NCBI GenBank assembly: GCA_001600415.1
Contig: BCJX01000013.1
Span: 673,121 to 688,134 of the forward strand
DNA: 15,014 nucleotides
Origin: Pascua guehoae
Taxonomy: Eukaryota > Basidiomycota > Tremellomycetes > Trichosporonales > Trichosporonaceae
Reading direction: 5' to 3'
Shown in pieces: positions 1-8,915 of the stretch (the first letter of the stretch is position 1; every line of letters begins with the position of its first letter). A program made the translations under genes and the position numbers. The notes beneath the pieces are model-generated. The model had not been told where the DNA came from, ran no database searches, and saw only the letters and a program-made list of their open reading frames with translations.

Positions 1-350
1 GGGGGGCAGGAGAGAGGAGGGTTGGCAGTCTCCAGAGCTCGGGGGCTCTGTCGGGCGGGGTGGAGCTCTGGTTGTGCGGGGGCGCTAAGACTGGTGAGAA
101 TGGCGACGCACGGGATGTGTTCGCTCCTGCTCTCATCTACGTCTCACGCCGCCCGCCGGTCGATCAAAACACCAACATGCTCTCCTCTCCTCTTCCCCCT
201 CATCCACTTTCATCGCATTTCCCCATTATCTTCTCTCTAGCCTCTCTCTATCCAATCCTCTTACCGTCCTCTTCCCCCCCCCTCCCACCTCACCTCCCCA
301 CACACACATACACAAACCCCTCTCAAACATATTCCCCCACTAACCCAAAG

Positions 351-1519
351 TCAACCTCTCTGGTCTCCTCTCGGGCGCCAACGAGCAGCACGGCAACGGC
401 AACCAGCTCCAGGGCATGCTCTCCACCGCCCTCGGCCACATCCAGGGCAACGTGTCGCCCAACTCGTCGGTCAACGAGCAGGAGGCCCAAAAGGACCACA
501 ATATCGCGTACAACCAGGGCAACGCCGGCGGCCTCTCGGCCCAGGGCATGGGTGCCGCCGCAGCGATCCAGGCGTTCAAACAGTTTGCCAGCGGCGGTCA
601 GCAGCAACAGCAGCAGAGCAGTGGTAGCGGTAGCATTATTTCCAAGCTTTTGGGAATGGCGATGAGCGAGGCGGCCAAGGTGAGTTTGGATGCGAGAGGC
701 GGTGGAGACGTGAGAGGCGGTGGAGACGTGAGAGGCGGGGGAGAGGGGAGAGGCGAGGACGAGGGGACCGTGACGAAGAGGCAATGAGAAGGCGATCAAA
801 GAGGAGGCCAGGACTGGCCGAGGGATGTTATACAGACGCCAGCCGGGGCTGGGCCGCTGAACGACGGTGCAAGGTGTGGCGGCGCGGCCGACAGGGCATG
901 ATCCAGTGATACGGCGCTACTACGGCCATGAGCTACGGCAGAGTATTCTTGCACAGTACGGCCTGGCGAGTCGGTCCATGGCCTACTTCCAGAGCCACCC
1001 TTGCCACGCTATAATTCTGCGCCAGACGTCCAAAGCAGGCCATCACACCCTCACCTACCACCCCAGGTCACATGACCCACGCTCACACCACAGCTCTTCG
1101 ACAAGTCGGGCGGCGCCAAGGACGGCAACAAGCAGGACGTCCTCAACTCGGCCGGCGAGACCATGATGAAGCTTGTGAGTTTGCTCGTACCGGAAATGGA
1201 TGGCGGTGCTGACTCTACCAGATGATCCAGAACCAGATCCAGGGCGTGAGTACGATCGTGATCGGGACGTAGGGCATGAGGCCGGGTGCGGAGCCGACTT
1301 GCACGAGTGCCGCAGGTAAAGGGCACGGAAGGCAGGCACAATACTACAATGTGCCTCTTGCCTGCCGTGGCCGCTGAGCACTCCCCATATTGCGCTGGAT
1401 ACCCCACCCGTTCCCAACTGACATCCCAGGCCCTCGGCGGCGGTGGCGGCAGCTCGTCGGGCGGTGGCGGCGTCAATGTGACGCAGATTATGGGCCTGGC
1501 GTCCAAGTTCCTCAAGTAG
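351..1519 (+). CDS. DUF7721-type small Gly/Gln-rich protein, four exons, 5' end unresolved
   Basis: Exons read 351-679, 1094-1174, 1222-1245 and 1430-1519 (stop TAG), joined by GT-AG introns of 414, 47 and 184 bases. They give at least 173 residues. Family hallmarks are visible: NQGNAGGLSAQGMGAAAAIQ followed by a short AIQAFKQF helix, a Gln6 run, the block MAMSEAAKLFDKSGG spanning the first splice, NKQDVLNSAGETMMKL, a Gly/Ser linker, and the C-terminal IMGLASKFLK. This pattern matches small fungal proteins annotated as DUF7721 or 'beta-flanking protein'; their biochemical role is not known to me. No signal peptide or membrane helix is seen. The first in-frame ATG is at 416, but family-like codons (NLSGLLSGANEQHG) extend upstream to an acceptor at 349-350 with CTAAC at 340-344. 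An earlier exon, ending in phase 1, is therefore expected. I could not find it in bases 1-340, so it may lie left of the window. The alternative is translation from ATG 416. The family call is from memory of conserved motifs. Confidence 0.66.
694..740 (+). repeat. 18-bp intronic tandem repeat, about 2.6 copies
   Basis: The unit GAGAGGCGGTGGAGACGT occurs at 694-711 and 712-729 without mismatch, followed by a partial, diverged third copy from 730. It sits just inside the first intron (680-1093) of the DUF7721-type gene, 14 bases after the donor. It is purine-rich on the sense strand. Confidence 0.85.
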
Positions 1520-1980
1520 GGCCCACTGGACGGGGGGTTGGTTTATAACTCGCATGGGTGATGAATAGTTACGAAAGATCGTGGTGGGCGAGTAAGCTGG
1601 CACAAGGGTTCTGGCCCGGGCAACTGGGGAAGAGAAGGATATGCATGAGCGGAATCCGAGAGTCAGTGGAAAGCTTGCAGGCGCGTTCAGTAGGCATGAG
1701 GGCAGATCCCCATGGCCAACATACTGAGCGGGGCAGACATTGGCAGAACATCAAGCCCAAGCGACCGAGGAAAGTCAGTCCGTGCGCACACAGCCCGCCA
1801 AGCCGAAACCCCGCTCACGACCTACTTCACGTCCCGCTCCGTACAGCTCACTCACAGCCCTGTGGCCCACCTGCCCGTACAGCCACCGCCGTCATGTACA
1901 GTGCGCCGTCGGGCCACGAGTTCATTGTGAAACGCGTCTCGTCGGACAAAGCGTCACTCTGTTAGACACCCAACGTTGCC
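1520..1980. other. Intergenic, no gene seen
   Basis: This stretch follows the DUF7721-type stop codon and presumably holds its 3' untranslated region. Open frames here lack the C/G third-position bias of the real exons and resemble no family I recognise. No AATAAA-like signal stands out. Confidence 0.6.
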
Positions 1981-2450
1981 CTCGCCGAGCCTGCGCCGAG
2001 CCTGCGGTGAGCGTGACGCCGAGCCCGTACGCCGATCCCGCCTCCCGCCTAGCCCACACGCCAAGCCCACTTGCCAAGCCCACTCGCCGAGCCCACTCGC
2101 CGAGCCTACGCAGAGCCCACACCGAGCCCGCACGCCAGTACCGAGCACCGACTTGGCGTGGCTTGGCGGGTTTACAAGCACCGAGCCGCCGAGCCGCCGA
2201 GCCGCCGAACCGCCAAGCCCCGAGCACATCCAAGTGTTGAGCGCCGCCAAGTCCCGAGCACCCTAAGCACCGAGCACAGCCAAGCACCGAGCACCGAGCA
2301 CCGCCAAGCACCGAGCACAGCCAAGTACCGAGCACAGCCAAGCACCGAGCCACGTCGAGCGCCGAGCTCCAAGCCCCGACTCGCGCCAAGCCCCGAGCCA
2401 CTCGCCTCCCCGTCCCCGGCCAAACCGCCGAGCCCGGGCGGGCCCGAGCG
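1981..2450. repeat. Degenerate CCGAGC / GCCAAGC repeat array
   Basis: The plus strand is dominated by short degenerate units built on CCGAGC and GCCAAGC. From 1981 to about 2132 they appear in units of roughly 15 bases (GCCGAGCCCACTC-like). Around 2180-2215 there are four consecutive GAGCCGCC-type octamers. From about 2250 to 2358 they appear in 16-17 base units resembling AGCCAAGCACCGAGCAC, in about six copies. Very few G-rich counterparts occur on this strand in the array, so it is strongly strand-asymmetric. Long open frames exist on both strands only because stop codons are scarce in such repeats; I do not count them as genes. Confidence 0.8.
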
Positions 2451-2568
2451 GGAGCCACCCCACGCGTCCACGCGTCCACGTCCACGTGTGCAAGTGTCTT
2501 GGCAGAGCTGTCTGCATGGCCGAGCGGCCCGAGTCCGAGTCCGAGTCGCTCGCTAGCTCGCGGCTCGC

Positions 2569-2690
2569 TGGCTGGTGAGGCCTTGGCGCTCGTCACGGGG
2601 CTTGGCGGCTTGGCTGGGTCTGTACTCGGCCTCATTTGGTCGCTTGGGGTCACTCGTCACTTGGCGATACTGGGCCTCACTCGGCGTCAT
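2569..2690. repeat. Inverted-orientation copy of the same repeat family
   Basis: Beyond the array the sense of the repeats flips: GCTTGGCGGCTTGGC-type and CTCGGC words appear on the plus strand. A 13-base word CCGCCAAGCCCCG at 2210-2222 has its exact reverse complement at 2596-2608. The two stretches could pair across about 370 bases. Confidence 0.6.
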
Positions 2691-3000
2691 GGTCCGCGAC
2701 AAGGTCCGCGTGCGCAAGCTCGAGACGGTGAGTTCGCGGCTGGCGGTGGGTAGAGACTCTTGGACGCACGGCGGTGTGCGGGGCGCGCACGTCGGCGTCC
2801 AAGTCGGCGTCCAACGTCGACTCGGGCGTCGTCTCAAAATTGTGGCAGCCTGGTCTGTGCCTGCCAACTGCATGGACCACGCCAGCGACTCGGCGCTCAA
2901 TCCCCGCAGGCAGCAGCACCAAACCCGCACACAGTACACATGTGTGTCCGAAGAGTCATGAGACTACCACATTAGGCCCGTGCCCACTGTCCGTATACAG

Positions 3001-3012
3001 GGGGGGGGGGGG
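3001..3012 (+). repeat. G12 homopolymer
   Basis: Twelve consecutive G residues in intergenic DNA. The exact length may be affected by sequencing error. Confidence 0.85.
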
Positions 3013-3850
3013 TGCGCAAGACATACAACAAGCAGGAAACAGCGATGTGTCCACTGCTGTGCCATTGCATTGGTCTAGGGTGTCCATGCGCACTTGGACT
3101 AGGCCCAGCTCAATGTGGCAGTCTCAAGACTATTCGGACGCACCTGTATGTACATGTGCACACTGTGGGTCCGACTGACGCATTGCGCTCAAGACTCGCG
3201 GACGTTGCGGCGGGATACTCACCTCTCAGGGCTAAAACCATAGATACTGCAGGTGACGGACGCGTTACACAACAGGTCTATGGCCCATCTCTGCCCAAGC
3301 TGGAGTTGTATCCACCCTTTCCAGCCACTCTGAGCAGAGAGTCAAGCGCCGAATGTGGTGCTGTCAGATAACGCCCAGCTAATACCTCGGTCTCCAGGCT
3401 CTAGTCCCTCGGGGCTCTCTAGCCAGCCCTCGTGGAAAGGCGTTGCTGTTACGACGGGGAAGTGGGAAGCGTAGACTTCAGGCATGTCTCCGTACCCAGC
3501 GTGAGCCAGCGTGAGGTGTAAAGAGACTAGCCGCAGCCAAGTTAAGGAAGCCGCTTCTCTTGATCCGACTGAGGCTCAGGTTAGTGGGGTGGTCGAGTGC
3601 GACCCAACAGTCTCCCCGACGACGACGGCTCCTTGCCTCTGGAACCAGAGATCTCGACCCTGTCCGAGTTGGGATACTGTTATCTACGGTTTGACATTAT
3701 TGGTATTAGCGTAGGCCAAGTGAGGATGAGTGAGTGGCCGCCGCACAGGTTGTGGCGGACGGCAGGTTTGAGCATAGGGAAGAGGTTATGCTTGTGCTTC
3801 GAGAATGGTTACTCTGGGTGCTGAGGCTCCTGAGTTCGTCGTCGTTTGCC

Positions 3851-3903
3851 CCCTCGTCGGCTGCATCGTGAGTCCTCTCTATACCCTCGTCGGCTGCGTC
3901 GTG
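3851..3903 (+). repeat. 20-bp direct repeat, two copies
   Basis: CCCTCGTCGGCTGCATCGTG at 3851-3870 recurs at 3884-3903 with one difference (A to G at the fifteenth base). The offset is 33 bases. No function is evident. Confidence 0.85.
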
Positions 3904-5387
3904 TAACCAGACTCGCTTCCTTGAACCTAAACGGGGCAGATATCCAATCCACGCGGATGTGTAGGGTTAAGCAGTAGCAGGAAACTATCAGAGGAGCGTT
4001 GAGAGGGATGCCCAAGGCCGAGCAACGTCTTTGGCCGCTGCCGTTGTCGTCCGACGAGTCCTGTGTTTGGCCGAAATTGTGGGCAGCGTTTGCTCACTCC
4101 CGCTTGTGCGGCCACTAACATGGGCGTCCTGTTGTGACCACAAGGGGCTGCACATGGTACTCCCTCCGTTCCCCCCCGCCCGCCAACACACACCCACGCT
4201 GCCTGTTGTGGCACTCGCCCGCAGCTGTTGCCGGTTCCAACCTGACGCCCACAACCGTTGTAAAGAATACGGCCGGTCTCGACTCACCCACTCTTCAACT
4301 CCCTCATACCTGATACGTCATTCGCGACATGGCCGAAATGTACCTTCGGCACAGATCGAGTCTGCGATATTTGGAGCAACCAGCGACTAGGACTTGACAA
4401 CTCGCGTTTCGGCCAGGAATTGTTCGGCTGAACCGGCTGGCCATTGAGAAGCGGGTTACAGTACGAAGGGAGGGGAGAGCTTTGTTGAGCGGGCGTTAGC
4501 AGCATGTCGGCATCTCGAGGGTGCACGACCTCGTGCCCGTGGAGTAAAGCCAAGCCTATTGCCTGGTGCTATTCTTGAACATGATGGGAATGTATCAGGG
4601 GGTCAAAAATGAGGTGTGGACGTAACCAAACATTGTTTCGGCCTAAATGTCATCACAGTTCACCAATCATATCGCCACATTGCGATTGTCGGCCGGCAAC
4701 AGGGGAATCAGTACCTTGGATTGGCAGGCAACATCCGGCCGCATGTCTTGTGGAGCATCCACTAACCAGGCAGGCGACATTCTTTGGACGTTTGCAGACT
4801 TCTCTGCATGGGCCTGCATCTCTTCTCGGAATGCCCAGTAGCAAAAAATAACCTTTGCCGCCCTTGGCGACAGGGACAGGCAAAGGGAAGTGAGCGATAA
4901 TCTGCGGAGAGATTGGTGAGATGAGTGGAGCCTGGAAGCGTCTGTTGGCTGTTGGACAAGGGTTCGGCGCCGTTGTCGCCAAGGCACTAGGCTAGAGCGT
5001 GAACAAGACTTTGTACGCAACTGCAGAGGCCAGAACGGTCGCATCCCCGAAAGTTGGAGCGCATCTTGCGAAAAGCAGCAGAGGGGACAAGGTTTGCCAG
5101 AATCAATGACGCGTGAGAGCGCAAATGTATCTCTATCCAGCAGCGGGCAGCAAAGGCCTGCAGCGCCCGTGGCCTGGATTTGTCAACAAATGGCCAAATA
5201 AAGATCTGTTCGAGTTCCATGGGCGCAAAGTGGCGTCGGCTTGTCCAGGGACAGCTCGAGGAGCCGCAAATCGTCCTTGACAAAGCATTGCAAAACAAAG
5301 CATGGAAACCGTGCATGGCATGTCAGTTGACAAGAAAGGCGCCTAGACGATTCAGGCACTGGCTGCACAGGATGTACGTACTACTGC

Positions 5388-5412
5388 GCTGGCTGGCTGG
5401 CTGGCTGGCTGG
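5388..5412 (+). repeat. (GCTG)6 microsatellite
   Basis: Six perfect GCTG tetramers plus one base, about 65 bases before the first GATA-type site upstream of the ferroxidase gene. Related TGGCTGG words continue at about 5424-5440. Confidence 0.9.
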
Positions 5413-5477
5413 AGGCGTGTATTTTGGCTGGCTGGGTGGTCGGCCGGGCCCAGCCTCTAGTCCGACTGTCGGACGAA

Positions 5478-5490
5478 TTATCAGATATCC
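5478..5490 (-). promoter_or_regulatory. Iron-GATA factor site, distal copy
   Basis: The plus strand reads TTATCAGATATCC; its reverse complement contains ATCTGATAA. This is a perfect match to ATCWGATAA, the extended site bound by fungal iron-responsive GATA regulators (SreA/Urbs1/Fep1 class; the Cryptococcus counterpart is Cir1). It lies about 630 bases before the ferroxidase ATG. Binding is inferred from the motif and from the iron-uptake gene downstream. Confidence 0.6.
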
Positions 5491-5766
5491 TTTGCCATCC
5501 GGTCATTTCACTTTTTAGGCGCCAATCCACACACTCCCCCGCCAGCACGCGTTTCGGGCCCTTCGCACCCGAGAAGCAAACCCACTTGTTCTCTTCGTCG
5601 TGCAACCAACCATCCAACGTTGCTCTCTTCTTGCCAAGAAACGCCAGCTGCAACGCCATCACATCCAACCCCATCCCTCGCACGAGCTTGAAGCCCGCGA
5701 CCGCGTCCGCAGAAGGAAGAAGAAAAAAAAAATAACGCCAAAGCGCACCTGGACGACCGGGTCTTG

Positions 5767-5779
5767 TTATCAGATACCC
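5767..5779 (-). promoter_or_regulatory. Iron-GATA factor site, proximal copy
   Basis: TTATCAGATACCC matches the distal copy in 12 of 13 bases and again gives a perfect ATCTGATAA on the minus strand, about 340 bases before the ferroxidase ATG. Two such nine-base sites in a 290-base span, with no others seen elsewhere in the window, support a real regulatory role. Confidence 0.65.
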
Positions 5780-5944
5780 CGCCACCACTGTGCCCTTCAG
5801 CGTCCCGCCGTCGTCCTCTGCTCGTGTACCCCGTCTGCGGTCACCTAGTAGCCTTCCCTGAGGCCAATTTGCGACCCATCGCGACGCTAGCCTGGCCTGC
5901 CCCCTTGCACACGCCAAGAAGCGAGGCCTTTAAACAGAACACCC

Positions 5945-6060
5945 AAGACCTTGCGGCCATTTTCTCTCATCCTCGTCCTCCCTCTTCGTCTCGTTTGACA
6001 TTCAACCAAAAAGACGCCCCGTCGTCGCTCGCTGACCCCGGCACCTGCTCGTAGACGCTC
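5945..6060 (+). promoter_or_regulatory. Pyrimidine-rich leader/core promoter of the ferroxidase gene
   Basis: CT-rich blocks (TTTTCTCTCATCCTCGTCCT and following) precede the start codon by 60-170 bases, as is common near transcription starts in yeasts of this group. No TATA box is evident. The start codon itself has a good CACCATGG context. Confidence 0.35.
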
Positions 6061-6116
6061 ATCAACGTCTTTGACAACCTTTGTCTCGCCACTACTACCT
6101 ACAACCCCCCGTCACC

Positions 6117-8195
6117 ATGGTCGCCTCGGCCATCCTCGCGGCCCTGCCCCTCGCGGCTGTCGCCAACGCCGCCATCATTGAGCACTGGTGGAACATTTCT
6201 TACGCCCAGGCTAACCCCGATGGTGTGAGTCTCCCCAGCGTCTCTGCTATGCTGTCCCCCTCCCCATCCCCACCCCCTCTTCACTCCTGCGTTTGATCGT
6301 CGCCCGCCCCCCCATTCCCAATCACCCGGGTCAGTGCTAACCGTGCCCAGCTCTTTGAACGCCGCGTGATCGGCGTCAACGGCTCGTGGCCCCCTCCCAT
6401 TCTCTACGGTAACCAGGGCGACAGGCACATTGTCCACGCCTACAACGGCCTCGGTGACACTGTCACTGCGCTCCACGCCCACGGCATGATGTTCAACGGC
6501 ACCAACTACTGGGACGGTGCTACTGGCGTCACCCAGTGTGGTATCCCCGCTGGAGAGACGCTCGACTACGAGATTGACACCACGCTCAACGTGAGTCACA
6601 TTTTGCAGCCCCCCACGCACAGCTAACCCCACCAGCACGGCACCTACTGGATCCACGGCCACTTCAACGGCCAGTACGTCGACGGTCTCCGCTCGCCCAA
6701 CGTTATCATTCCCAAGAATGCGCGCTCGGACAATGTGACGTGGGACGACGAGTACACCATTATTGCCGGTGACTGGTACCACAAGCAGCACCAGGACATG
6801 CTCGACAACGAGTTCCTGACCTGGAAGAACCCCACCGGTGCCGAGCCCGTTCCCGAGTCTGCGCTCATCTACATTGCCAAGGGCGACAAGTACGTCGAGA
6901 GCAACGACGACATTATGGCCGGCAAGGGCACCAACGACAACGCCGTCATTGCATTCGAGGCCGGCAAGACGTACCGTCTGCGCGTCATCAACATGGCCGC
7001 GCTCGCCATGTTCAACTTTGAGATTGCCGACCACGACATGTACATTATCGAGGTTGACGGTACCGAGATCGAGCCCTACCTGATTGAGACCATTTCCATC
7101 TCGGTCGCGCAGCGCTACTCGATCCTCGTCAAGGCCAAGAACGAGACGTCGACCAACTACGGCATGACCTTTTCGCAGGACATTAACATGTACGACGTTG
7201 TTCCCGACGAGCTCATCCTCGTCAACACGGTCCAGATTCAGTACAACAAGGACGCCGACCCCGCCCCGCTCGCCGAGTTTATCGACCCCGACACGGTCAC
7301 GCCCATTGACGAGACCAAGTTTGTTCCCCTCGTTGTCGAGGCCTCTGCCCCCGCCGACGTCGACTACCCCATCCACGCCTTCTTTGACACCTTTGACGAC
7401 GGCACCAACCGTGCGTCGTTTACCCTCGAGGGCGGCTTCCAGAACTCGACCTACATTTCCCCCAAGGTCCCCTCCATCTTCTCGGGCCTGAGCATGGGCG
7501 AGGACGCCTTCAAGACCGAGGTGTACGGCATGCAGACCAACGTTGTCCCGCTCAACCACATGGACAACATTCAGCTCACCGTCTTCAACTGGGACGCCGG
7601 TTTCCACCCCTTCCACCTCCACGGTCACGTCTTCCAGGTCCTCCTCAAGAGCTTTGACGTCGACTCGAACGACACGTCCATCAACCCCCCTCTTGTCGAC
7701 ATTCAGAAGAACCCCATGCGCCGCGACACCATTACCATTCCCCCCCAGGGCTACGTCGTCCTCCGCTTCCGCGCCGACAACCCCGGTGCCTGGTTCTTCC
7801 ACTGCCACATTGACTGGCACCTGTCGTCGGGTCTCGCCATGGTCTTTGTCGAGGCCCCCGACGTCATGGCCAAGACCCTCACCGTCCCCGCCCAGATGAT
7901 CGACCACTGCAAGGCCAACAACATTCCCACCACCGGTAACGTTGTCGGCCGCATGTCGGCCACCGACCTCAAGGGCGAGGCAAGGGGCCCCTTCCCCCTC
8001 GTCATGGGCTGGACCCCCAAGGCCATTGGCGCCCTCGCAGGCTGCATCATCACCTTCCTCGTCGGCTTTGCCACCATTGTCTGGTACGGCTGCGGCGAGC
8101 TCAACGAGGAGGAGCTCGAGGAGGAGGTCCGCCGCGACGTCGAGGCAAAGCAGAACCGCGTGCCCCTCTGGAAGAAGGTCGCCGGCCGCTCGTAA
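6117..8195 (+). CDS. FET3: Fet3-family multicopper ferroxidase (iron uptake), membrane anchored
   Basis: The protein oxidises Fe(II) to Fe(III) at the cell surface, coupled to O2 reduction, feeding an Ftr1-type permease. Exons 6117-6224, 6351-6590 and 6636-8195 join in phase 0 through introns of 126 and 45 bases, each with CTAAC before the acceptor. The 635 residues compare with 636 in yeast Fet3p. A signal peptide spans about 1-19. Copper ligands are complete: H78/H80 (HAH), H123/H125 (WIHGH), H440/H443/H445 (HPFHLHGH), H505-C506-H507 and H511, with Leu516 at the type-1 axial position. The acids that separate ferroxidases from laccases are present: E186 (in PTGAEP), D303 (in MYDVVP) and D436 (DAGFH), matching yeast E185, D283 and D409. 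Several NxS/T sites occur (e.g. NIS, NGS, NGT, NST, NDT). One membrane helix at about 579-600 leads to a 35-residue acidic cytosolic tail, so the catalytic domain is outside. Versus yeast there is an insertion of roughly 18 residues after E186. No FTR1 neighbour is seen. Two ATCTGATAA sites upstream suggest iron repression. A laccase or Fet5-like vacuolar enzyme is less likely. Confidence 0.95.
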
Positions 8196-8769
8196 GCGGT
8201 GCAGGTGGATGTGTAGAGAGCGAGAGCGAGCAGAGGAGAGGACGAGCAGAGACATACAGCATACACCAGCGGACAGGTGTATGGGTGGCAAAGGATTGCT
8301 GCTTGCAGCTGTTACATACAATTGTCGCGCCTGAGAGATTATCCATTACTTTTCTTTTCTTCTACCTAGTTTCCGGACGCCAAGCCCGCAGCGGCAGGCG
8401 GATGACATCCCTGTCCTAATCACAAGTCTTGCAGTTTGGAGGTGTGCAGGGTTTGCAGTGTGGGCGAGAGCACCAGCCGAGGTCAGGTCATACCAGAGGC
8501 TGCCTGAATATATTAATCTTCCTCAAGAAGTACTGGATCGTATCCAACGAAGATACCCTGGTGTTACATTTACAGTGGGAGCTTGCTGAGGGATAGTGCG
8601 GTGGACGATTTTAGGGATTTGCTCTACTTGACCGTGTTGGTCGGTTGAGCAGCCTCCACCTGCCGTCATTCCACGCATTGTCCGGTTCTGTACCAGCAAC
8701 GACGGAATATGGTACCGGGGCGTGGAATCGGTGCGGAACTAGTACGGAATTAATCCGGAAAGGCGGAAA

Positions 8770-8915
8770 CGTAGTGTGTTTTTGGTACGGGCAAAATATG
8801 CACTATCAGCAAGCACCCTGGTGGTCGTTTGGTCGTAGTGTGTTTTTCAACCTGTCAAAAATATGCACTATGAGGGAGCACCCTGGTGGTCGTTACGTTG
8901 TAGTGCATTTTTCGG
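8770..8915 (+). repeat. Approximately 64-bp tandem repeat, two copies plus a partial third
   Basis: Copy 1 spans 8770-8833, copy 2 spans 8834-8898, and a third begins at 8899 and fades by about 8915. Each copy starts with GTAGTGTGTTTTT (third copy TGTAGTGCATTTTT), contains AAAATATGCACTAT in the middle and ends with GCACCCTGGTGGTCGTT. Identity between copies 1 and 2 is roughly 75-80 percent by eye, with differences clustered in two spacers. TAGTGCAT and ATGCACTA are reverse complements, so the repeat can fold on itself. Confidence 0.85.

Larger units (their letters stand above)
2691..5477. other. Long gene-poor spacer
   Basis: About 2.8 kb with no reading frame I can support on either strand. 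Open frames are short (at most about 134 codons), overlap in several frames, show no recognisable motifs and lack the codon bias of the confirmed exons. Contents that can be named are a G12 tract at 3001-3012, a 20-bp direct repeat at 3851-3903 and a GCTG microsatellite at 5388-5412. A weakly possible small frame (ATG 2689 to stop 2961, 90 codons) is discussed under findings. Non-coding RNA cannot be excluded by eye. Confidence 0.55.

Noticed and set aside
323..799. Minus-strand 158-codon frame opposite the first DUF7721 exon
   Set aside because: The plus strand has the conserved family motifs and correct splice sites; the minus frame is its antisense shadow.
1981..2450. The array as a CRISPR-like locus
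   Set aside because: Units are contiguous and degenerate with no unique spacers, and the genome is eukaryotic.
1922..2653. Minus-strand 243-codon frame and other long frames over the repeat array
   Set aside because: They are made almost entirely of the degenerate repeat (Leu-Gly-Ala-Arg patterns in several frames at once), which lacks stop codons by composition.
5200..5222. GTTCGAGTTCC resembling a tRNA B box
   Set aside because: No A box or acceptor stem could be fitted upstream, and no T run follows at a suitable distance.
5381..5917. Minus-strand 178-codon frame in the ferroxidase upstream region
   Set aside because: It covers the GCTG microsatellite and both GATA-type sites, has no recognisable motif, and conflicts with the expected promoter there.
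6099..8321. Minus-strand open frame of 740 codons lying exactly opposite the ferroxidase gene
   Set aside because: It is an antisense shadow of a gene with C/G-ending codons, which seldom yield antisense stops. Its protein is a Val/Gly/Asp/Leu-rich string without domains, and it runs across both ferroxidase introns.
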